From: an uncultured Bacilli bacterium
GTDB lineage: Bacteria; Bacillota_I; Bacilli_A; RF39; UBA660
DNA: 64,000 bases
Direction of reading: 5' to 3'
Assembly (NCBI GenBank): GCA_934086315.1
Contig: CAKOHZ010000001.1
Span: 124,001-188,000 of the forward strand
Part shown: piece by piece, positions 58,944 to 64,000 of the stretch
How positions within the stretch are numbered: position 1 is the stretch's first letter
Layout: each line of letters starts with the position of its first letter
Position numbers and translations under genes: made by a program
Notes under the pieces: model-generated
Seen by the model: the letters and a program-made list of their open reading frames with translations, nothing else
Databases searched by the model: none
Told to the model about the DNA's origin: nothing

Positions 58944-59261
58944 GTCAGGCACATAAACTATTCCATAATAATTATATCCAGTAACATCCATATTTTTAAT
59001 TATTACTTTTGAAGGATATACTGCGCTTACATATATAGCACTTGTACCACTTGTACTTTTCATGTCTATGTATTTATGTCTAACATTATCATAAGTTCCA
59101 TCTATCGTAACAGTGGTTTTACTACTAGAAAGTTTTATACCACTAGTAAGAGTAATATCACTATTTAAATAAACATAATTATATGTATTAGCTTCTTCAA
59201 GCACACTTTTAAGTTCACTAAAATTACTAACAACAACTGTATTTTCATCTATTATAATCAT
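58917..59261 (-). pseudogene. Remnant of a parallel beta-helix (pectate-lyase-like) adhesin
   Basis: A 114-residue frame that resembles the first part of large pectate-lyase-like adhesive domains: TVVVSNFSELKSVLEEA, VYLNSDITLTSGIKL, KTTVTIDGTYDN, VIIKNMDVTGYNYYGIVYV. Real family members run for several hundred residues with a signal peptide; here there is neither. Just past the stop, another frame reads TEAKDVIEVGILL before stopping, which looks like a family segment. No ribosome binding site precedes the ATG. I read it as a decayed gene fragment. Confidence 0.6.
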
Positions 59262-59338
59262 ACTAATAATATGAAATTTCTTGTAATAATTGATTAAATA
59301 TTTAATTTATGTTATAAAACTAGTAAAGGAAGTGTATC

Positions 59339-60136
59339 ATGGGAAAGTTTAGTAAAACAATGAAAGAAAAATATAAAGAAAAAAATAAAAAATCTATTGC
59401 TGTATATCTATTATTAAGACTTCTTGTAATAGTATGTATGTGGACTCAAATAGTAATGAAACAATATAACAATGCATTACTTTGTGTTTTAGCATTATTC
59501 TTATTCACAGTTCCAACTATTATATCAGAGAAGTTTAAAATAGGTATTCCAAGTCTTTTAGAATCTATAATATATATGTTTATATTCTCAGCAGCAATTC
59601 TAGGCGAAATAAATAATTTCTATGGAATAATACCTGGATGGGATACTATGCTTCATACTCTTAACGGATTTATATGTGCAGGTATAGGCTTTTCATTAGT
59701 AGATCTCTTAAATCAGAATAGTGAGAAAATTAGTTTATCTCCAATATATGTAGCACTTGTAGGATTTTGTTTTTCAATGACTATAGGGGTACTTTGGGAA
59801 TTTTATGAATTTGCGAGTGATAGAGTATTTTTAACTGACATGCAAAAAGATAGAGTGGTACAAAAATTTGGTTCAGTTAATTTAAATAAAGATAAAATTA
59901 ATAGTACTATCAAAGTAGAAAATATAGATAAAACAACAATTCATACTAAAGATGACAAAATCTACGTTATAGAAGGTGGTTACTTAGATATAGGTATTAT
60001 AGATACTATGAAAGATTTATTTGTAAACTTTATAGGAGCAGTAGTTTATAGTACACTTGGTTACTTCTATATTAAGAAAAGAGATTACTCATTTGTTAAA
60101 AATTTCATGCCAAACAAAATAAAGAACGAAAATTAA
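59339..60136 (+). CDS. YjdF/DUF2238-like integral membrane protein
   Basis: A 265-residue protein with about six membrane segments and features of the DUF2238 family: GWDTMLHTLNGFICAGIGFSLVDLLN and the later GVLWEFYEFASDRVF. Between segments five and six an inserted, partly charged stretch of about 60 residues is unusual. Function of the family is unknown. AAAGGAAG precedes the ATG. The end overlaps the convergent ATPase gene by 4 bp within a shared terminator. Confidence 0.78.
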   Translation: MGKFSKTMKEKYKEKNKKSIAVYLLLRLLVIVCMWTQIVMKQYNNALLCVLALFLFTVPTIISEKFKIGIPSLLESIIYMFIFSAAILGEINNFYGIIPGWDTMLHTLNGFICAGIGFSLVDLLNQNSEKISLSPIYVALVGFCFSMTIGVLWEFYEFASDRVFLTDMQKDRVVQKFGSVNLNKDKINSTIKVENIDKTTIHTKDDKIYVIEGGYLDIGIIDTMKDLFVNFIGAVVYSTLGYFYIKKRDYSFVKNFMPNKIKNEN

Positions 60137-60145
60137 TCGTTCTTT
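60121..60145. terminator. Bidirectional terminator inside two overlapping convergent gene ends
   Basis: AAAGAACGA/TCGTTCTTT stem, 7-nt loop, T-rich on the + side. Confidence 0.75.
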
Positions 60146-60996
60146 TTAAATTCGTCTTTATGTTCATTAAAGAAATTATAATATATTTTAACATTTGGTA
60201 GTTCTGTCCAATTTTTAGTTTTAACTTCTTCCTCATCCAAATCATATATTTTAGCTTCCATTAAATTAAGTAAAAAAGGTGAGTGGGTAGAAATAATAAA
60301 CTGACAATTATAAAATCTAGTTGATTCTTCTATAAATTTTTTAAGTTTTAGTTGATTTTCAGCAGATAAACTATTTTCTGGTTCATCTAATATATAAATA
60401 CTATCTTCTTTAATCTCTCTTTCCCAAAACATTAAAGCGGATTCGCCATTAGACTGTTCTACTATATTATTATTGCCAAGTCTATCTCTCACATATCTTG
60501 ACATTGTTTTTCTTTTGGAGTCATACGTATCTCTTAGCTTATCATAATTATCAAAATTATTTTCACTACTAAACTTCATATCAAAGTATTCACGGCTTAA
60601 TCTCTCTTTTCTTCTATTAACACTAGCATTTATACTCCTAATATCAAGTAAATAATCAAACACATCATCACTAGTAATAGTTTTAATTTCCATAGGCTCT
60701 TCAAAACTCATATCATATCTACATCTAGAAGCATATAAATCAAAGAAAGTACCTTTGTCAAAAGCTTCTTTTCTATTTGAATGAAGACACTCTGATATTA
60801 TATTAAGAAGAGTACTTTTACCACTACCATTACCTCCATAGAATATAGTTATATTACTAAAAGTAATTTCTTTAAATCTTTTCATAGAAAATAACCCAAC
60901 TGGATAATAAGAATTATATATATTTCTAGTTTCAGTTTCAAATAAACCGTGTTCTTGCATTTCATCAAGCAATTCAAATCTTTTTAAATAAATCAT
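60133..60996 (-). CDS. AAA/ABC-type ATPase (SMC-like, AAA_21)
   Basis: A 287-residue cytosolic ABC-class ATPase. Walker A is GGNGSGKST near residue 58, the signature-like QSNGESALMF, Walker B IYILDEPENSLS, and the H-loop STHSPFLL. The middle contains a charged helical insert (about 120-185). It resembles predicted ATPases of the COG3910/AAA_21 type, often single genes of unknown role, some in defence pairs. AGGAGGG precedes the ATG; the gene follows the pentapeptide gene by 9 bp. Confidence 0.85.
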   Translation of the reverse strand: MIYLKRFELLDEMQEHGLFETETRNIYNSYYPVGLFSMKRFKEITFSNITIFYGGNGSGKSTLLNIISECLHSNRKEAFDKGTFFDLYASRCRYDMSFEEPMEIKTITSDDVFDYLLDIRSINASVNRRKERLSREYFDMKFSSENNFDNYDKLRDTYDSKRKTMSRYVRDRLGNNNIVEQSNGESALMFWEREIKEDSIYILDEPENSLSAENQLKLKKFIEESTRFYNCQFIISTHSPFLLNLMEAKIYDLDEEEVKTKNWTELPNVKIYYNFFNEHKDEFKKND

Positions 60997-61005
60997 AAAA
61001 CCCTC

Positions 61006-61623
61006 CTAATCTTTAATAACTATACCTAAATATCTTGCAAGCATAGCTGCCTGTATCATATTAACGGTAATATCTTTCAAAGAAGATAAATCTATATTAA
61101 TGTCTTCAATATTAGAATTGGACAAATCAAAACCAATATGTTCCAGTCTCAAAATAGTAACTTTATTAAGATTACACTTATCAAATTCTATATTTTTAAA
61201 CCTACATTCTGTTAAATAAGATTCATCTATCATACACTCACTAAATAACAAATTATCAACATTCACAGAATAAAAATTACTATATCTTAAATTACAATTA
61301 TTAAACTTTATATTCTTAAGACTAACTTCACTAAAAGAAACACCAATTAATTTAGAATTATTAAATATGGCCCTATGAATACCAACACTATCAAATACTT
61401 TATTAGATAAATCACAATTATTAAATATACAATCTATAAATTCTACATTAGATAGTTCTATATCGCTAAAATCTACCTTATTGAATATACATGAGTTAAA
61501 AGCAATATTTTTAAAATTAGTTATATTACTTTGATCAAACTCTTTATTATCAATAGAATACTCATATTCTTCATCTTTAAAGTATTCAGTAAATTTAATT
61601 TTTGGTTCAATAATTTTCTTCAT
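61006..61623 (-). CDS. Pentapeptide-repeat protein, possibly leaderless
   Basis: A 205-residue protein made mostly of pentapeptide repeats A(D/N)LxF-like units (FNSCIFNKVDFSDIELSNVE, FIDCIFNNCDLSN, FNNCNLRYSNFYSVN, FDKCNLNKVT), expected to fold into a right-handed quadrilateral beta-helix. Some such proteins mimic DNA and protect gyrase. The ATG at 61623 has no ribosome binding site; a TATAAT on the minus strand (61635-61630) ends 6 bases upstream, so the mRNA would start at or next to the ATG. The TTG at 61638 lies upstream of that box. Confidence 0.85.
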   Translation of the reverse strand: MKKIIEPKIKFTEYFKDEEYEYSIDNKEFDQSNITNFKNIAFNSCIFNKVDFSDIELSNVEFIDCIFNNCDLSNKVFDSVGIHRAIFNNSKLIGVSFSEVSLKNIKFNNCNLRYSNFYSVNVDNLLFSECMIDESYLTECRFKNIEFDKCNLNKVTILRLEHIGFDLSNSNIEDINIDLSSLKDITVNMIQAAMLARYLGIVIKD

Positions 61624-61629
61624 GATTTT

Positions 61630-61635
61630 ATTATA
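61630..61635 (-). promoter_or_regulatory. -10 box implying a leaderless pentapeptide/ATPase mRNA
   Basis: TATAAT on the minus strand with the ATG 7 bases downstream; no good -35. Confidence 0.45.
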
Positions 61636-61709
61636 CAATATAAAATGTCATATATTGTAAAAATCTTTATAACTAGTTTTTATTATGTTAAAATATAGAT
61701 GTGATTAAT

Positions 61710-62846
61710 ATGAATGACGTTAATATTTTTTACGATGAAATAATTAATGAAGCAAGTACCGGTAGAGTAGATTGCTTCTTTATGATGAATTTACTTTTTA
61801 GTACATATTTAAAAGAAGAAAACAAAACTATTGAAGCTAAAAAAGATGACAACGGTAGATATTTAATACCAACACTAGTCATAAAAAATAAAGAAAGATT
61901 TAACAAGTTATTAACAGATTATTTAAACTTAGCTAAAAGTAAATATGATTTAACTAAATATTATGAGGCTTTAGACTTTTCTGATATCAAAAATCATGAA
62001 CAAGTTATAAACAAGATAGTTTTAACTACTTTATGGGCAAATGCTACATATGATGACTTTAGTGAATCAGAAGAGTTTATAAAAAGACAAATAGCATTTT
62101 TAAAAGATGATACTTTTAGTAAATATAATGAACCAACCATAATTGGATATTCTGAAATGTTAGGTGGATACGTAGAGATAAAAAATATTTCTGAACCAAT
62201 ATTAAATGAAACACCAACTTCATTAAAAATATCTTTAATCGAACCAGAAACCAATGAAAGATATACTTTTCCTTTAGTGAGATATGGTATAGAAGATGGT
62301 AAATGTTATATATACGCAGTTCAAAAAAATAAAAAATTTGATGAAGAAAATAGTTTTAAGAAAAAAGTTAATAGAAGATTATTTAAAATAGGAGAAAACT
62401 TTGATACTAAAAATGATACTTATGAAAATTATAAAGAAGGTAATTTAAAAGATGTATCTGCTTCATTTGTAGTTGCATCTAATATAGCTCTTGGTTTATT
62501 ATCATCAGAAGGAATTAATGATATAGTTATACCATCTATATTAATTGAAAGATGGAATGCAAAAGAAACTAATATTTTAGTAAGATCAGAAAGAGAAAAA
62601 AATTCAGAAGAGTATATAGATACTAACAAAGATGAACATGATCAAATACAAAGTAATTTAACAGAAAAACTTCTAAGAACTTTTTTAAGAATAGTAAGCC
62701 ATAATAAAACCTTTGAAGTAGCATCATATCCATTTGATATTGATTCATCTCTTCACATAAAAACTAGTCCTGAACTTGATTGCAATAATAGTTTGTTAAA
62801 TGAAACTTTTCTTATAGGAGAAAAAGTAAATAGTAAGAAAATATGA
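61710..62846 (+). CDS. Soluble protein of unknown function
   Basis: A 378-residue protein without membrane segments or signal peptide. I do not recognise a family. Parts that look structured are GYSEMLGGYVEIKNI, ERYTFPLVRYGIEDGKCYIYAVQK (a strand pair) and ASNIALGLLSSEGI. The region IVIPSILIERWNAKE suggests a two-domain protein. A TGTTAAAAT box at 61686-61694 precedes it. The ATG at 61710 has only a weak GTGAT site; a GTG at 61701 is the alternative start and would be leaderless. Confidence 0.75.
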   Translation: MNDVNIFYDEIINEASTGRVDCFFMMNLLFSTYLKEENKTIEAKKDDNGRYLIPTLVIKNKERFNKLLTDYLNLAKSKYDLTKYYEALDFSDIKNHEQVINKIVLTTLWANATYDDFSESEEFIKRQIAFLKDDTFSKYNEPTIIGYSEMLGGYVEIKNISEPILNETPTSLKISLIEPETNERYTFPLVRYGIEDGKCYIYAVQKNKKFDEENSFKKKVNRRLFKIGENFDTKNDTYENYKEGNLKDVSASFVVASNIALGLLSSEGINDIVIPSILIERWNAKETNILVRSEREKNSEEYIDTNKDEHDQIQSNLTEKLLRTFLRIVSHNKTFEVASYPFDIDSSLHIKTSPELDCNNSLLNETFLIGEKVNSKKI

Positions 62847-62853
62847 TATAATG
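62845..62853 (+). promoter_or_regulatory. Extended -10 promoter of the methyltransferase gene
   Basis: TGATATAAT overlapping the preceding stop codon region; ATG 17 bases downstream after GGAGG. Confidence 0.6.
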
Positions 62854-62870
62854 TATGTACGGAGGAAAAT

Positions 62871-63746
62871 ATGCTTGTAAGTAAAGATTGGAAAGATTAT
62901 GAATGTATTGATGCAGGTAATGGTGAAAAATTAGAACGTTGGAAAAATGTTATCCTAAGAAGACCAGATCCTTGGGCATTATGGACACACAAAGATACTA
63001 AAGAGTGGCATAGTTATCATGCTTTGTATCATAGAAGTGATAAAGGCGGAGGTTACTGGGAAAATAAAAAAACTTTTCCAGAGTATTGGACAGTAGAATA
63101 TAAAGAATTAAAATTAAAGGTAAGTCCAACTGGATTTAAACATACAGGTTTATTTCCAGAGCAAGCAGCCAACTGGGATTTCATTATGTCTAAAATAAGA
63201 AATGCTAATAGACCTATAAAAGTACTAAACCTATTTGCATACACAGGAGCAGCAACTATGGCAGCCTCAATGGCAGGAGCAGTAGAAGTAGTGCATGTAG
63301 ATGCATCAAAAGGAATGAATGATTGGGCAAAAGAAAATGCTAAACTTTCAGGATTAGAAAATAATAAGATTAGATATATTTGTGACGACTGCTTAAAATT
63401 TGTAGAACGTGAGAAAAAAAGAGGAAATAAATATGATGCTATAATAATGGATCCGCCAACATATGGAAGAGGTCCATCAAAAGAATTATGGAGATTTGAA
63501 GATAGTTTGAATAAATTAATAGATTCATGCATCGATATATTATCAGACGATCCATTATTCTTACTAATAAGTTCATATACAAAAGGTATAACACCAGAAA
63601 TATTAAAAAATATTTTAGAAACAAGTGTTGAAGAAAAACTAAAAAATGGTAAAATAAAGACAGATGAAATAGGATTACAAATCTCAACAAGAAATATGAT
63701 ACTTCCCTGTGGAGTCTATGGAAGGTGGGAAAAGAATGAAAACTAA
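62871..63746 (+). CDS. RlmI-like class I SAM-dependent rRNA methyltransferase
   Basis: A 291-residue methyltransferase of the RlmI/YccW fold without the N-terminal PUA domain. Motifs are VLNLFAYTGAATMAASMAGA (SAM binding), VDASKGMNDWAKENA, and DPPTYGRGP (motif IV). RlmI makes m5C in 23S rRNA using a Cys; this subfamily lacks a clear catalytic Cys in the DPP loop, so the target base is uncertain. GGAGG precedes the ATG and the end overlaps the next gene by 11 bp. Confidence 0.88.
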   Translation: MLVSKDWKDYECIDAGNGEKLERWKNVILRRPDPWALWTHKDTKEWHSYHALYHRSDKGGGYWENKKTFPEYWTVEYKELKLKVSPTGFKHTGLFPEQAANWDFIMSKIRNANRPIKVLNLFAYTGAATMAASMAGAVEVVHVDASKGMNDWAKENAKLSGLENNKIRYICDDCLKFVEREKKRGNKYDAIIMDPPTYGRGPSKELWRFEDSLNKLIDSCIDILSDDPLFLLISSYTKGITPEILKNILETSVEEKLKNGKIKTDEIGLQISTRNMILPCGVYGRWEKNEN

Positions 63747-64000
63747 AATGGTAATTAAAAGTATATTTGTAACTTTACTAGTTATAATATTAGTTGCACT
63801 AGCTGTAATAGCATTTACAAAAATCGATAAAACAGATGCTTTATATGAATTAAATAAATCAGTGGATTATAGAATTGTTGATAACATTGATAATTGTACT
63901 CAAAAACATATGGATTGTTTTTATGAAAATGAAAATGGCGAATATTGTTTCGAGTGCAAAAAAAGCAATGAAGTATTATTAGAATGGTCAGATGGTTCTC
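63736..64000 (+). CDS. Membrane-anchored cysteine-containing protein, cut by the window end
   Basis: The first 88 codons are visible. A short basic start and one membrane segment (about residues 7-28) are followed by an external part with five cysteines in about 30 residues (NCTQKHMDC, EYCFECKK). AAGGTGGG lies before the ATG, inside the end of the methyltransferase gene. Family unknown; it adds to the set of cysteine-containing surface proteins in this window. The 3' end is outside. Confidence 0.75.
   Translation, partial: MKTKMVIKSIFVTLLVIILVALAVIAFTKIDKTDALYELNKSVDYRIVDNIDNCTQKHMDCFYENENGEYCFECKKSNEVLLEWSDGS

Noticed and set aside
63053..63532. 159-codon minus-strand ORF inside the methyltransferase gene
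   Set aside because: The plus frame encodes a recognisable methyltransferase; the antisense frame has no ribosome binding site or promoter.
1..64000. Mycoplasma-type genetic code (UGA = Trp)
   Set aside because: UGA ends several well-defined genes (for example at 692, 9528, 22811, 35325 and 47732) and Trp is encoded by UGG.

Overview
The window looks like the chromosome of a very AT-rich, endospore-forming member of the Bacillota, probably an uncultured gut lineage on the Bacilli/Erysipelotrichia side. This rests on four things: the gene content; near-consensus sigma-A promoters, often with an extended TGn -10; purine-rich ribosome binding sites of the GGAGG or GGTGA type; and UGA used as a normal stop, so it is not a Mycoplasma-type code. 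I see no rRNA, CRISPR array, insertion sequence or prophage.

Region 1 (1-16.4 kb, almost all + strand) is a compressed version of the origin-proximal region of Bacillus subtilis. The order is yabB/trmN6, rsmI, pth, mfd, spoVT, tatD, a yabE-like 3D protein, rsmA, a class B sortase, yabG, veg, spoVG, yabP, yabQ, divIC, tilS, ftsH, then tsaB-rimI-tsaD. It combines tRNA/rRNA modification, peptidyl-tRNA recycling, transcription-coupled repair, division and sporulation genes. SpoVT, YabG, YabP and YabQ argue that the organism sporulates. Two near-identical promoter-like sites in front of yabG and yabP resemble mother-cell sigma-E promoters.

Region 2 (16.4-27.5 kb) holds a minus-strand lipid-linked glycosylation/dCMP deaminase operon, an ABC half-transporter with degenerate ATPase motifs, a PHP phosphoesterase operon that includes a zeta-toxin-like kinase flanked by two small unknown genes, a calcium-type P-ATPase, and a divergent RNase II/R-like protein.

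Region 3 (27.5-35.4 kb) encodes membrane-anchored and surface proteins behind the best promoter in the window. They include a cysteine-rich, repeat-bearing surface protein followed by a membrane-tethered thioredoxin-fold protein with a DsbA-type CPHC centre. A two-LysM protein and tRNA-Cys follow.

Region 4 (35.4-49 kb) holds a small frameshifted gene, a phosphoesterase, a two-gene flavoprotein/iron-sulfur redox operon, a zinc-type cation exporter, an LTA-synthase-like enzyme with an OGG1-type glycosylase, and an L,D-transpeptidase. A uracil permease-upp operon is preceded by a leader peptide ORF and terminator laid out like an E. coli pyrBI-type attenuator. PAP2 and patatin lipid enzymes and tRNA-Gly complete the region.

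Region 5 (49-64 kb, mostly minus strand) is accessory-like: small membrane proteins, a transglutaminase-like/leucine-rich-repeat pair, zinc-ribbon PrsW-type membrane proteins, an InlB-like repeat protein, an orphan 3-hydroxyacyl-CoA dehydrogenase, a beta-helix adhesin remnant, a pentapeptide-repeat/AAA ATPase pair and an RlmI-like methyltransferase. Both window edges cut genes. All calls come from reading the sequence; no database search was run.
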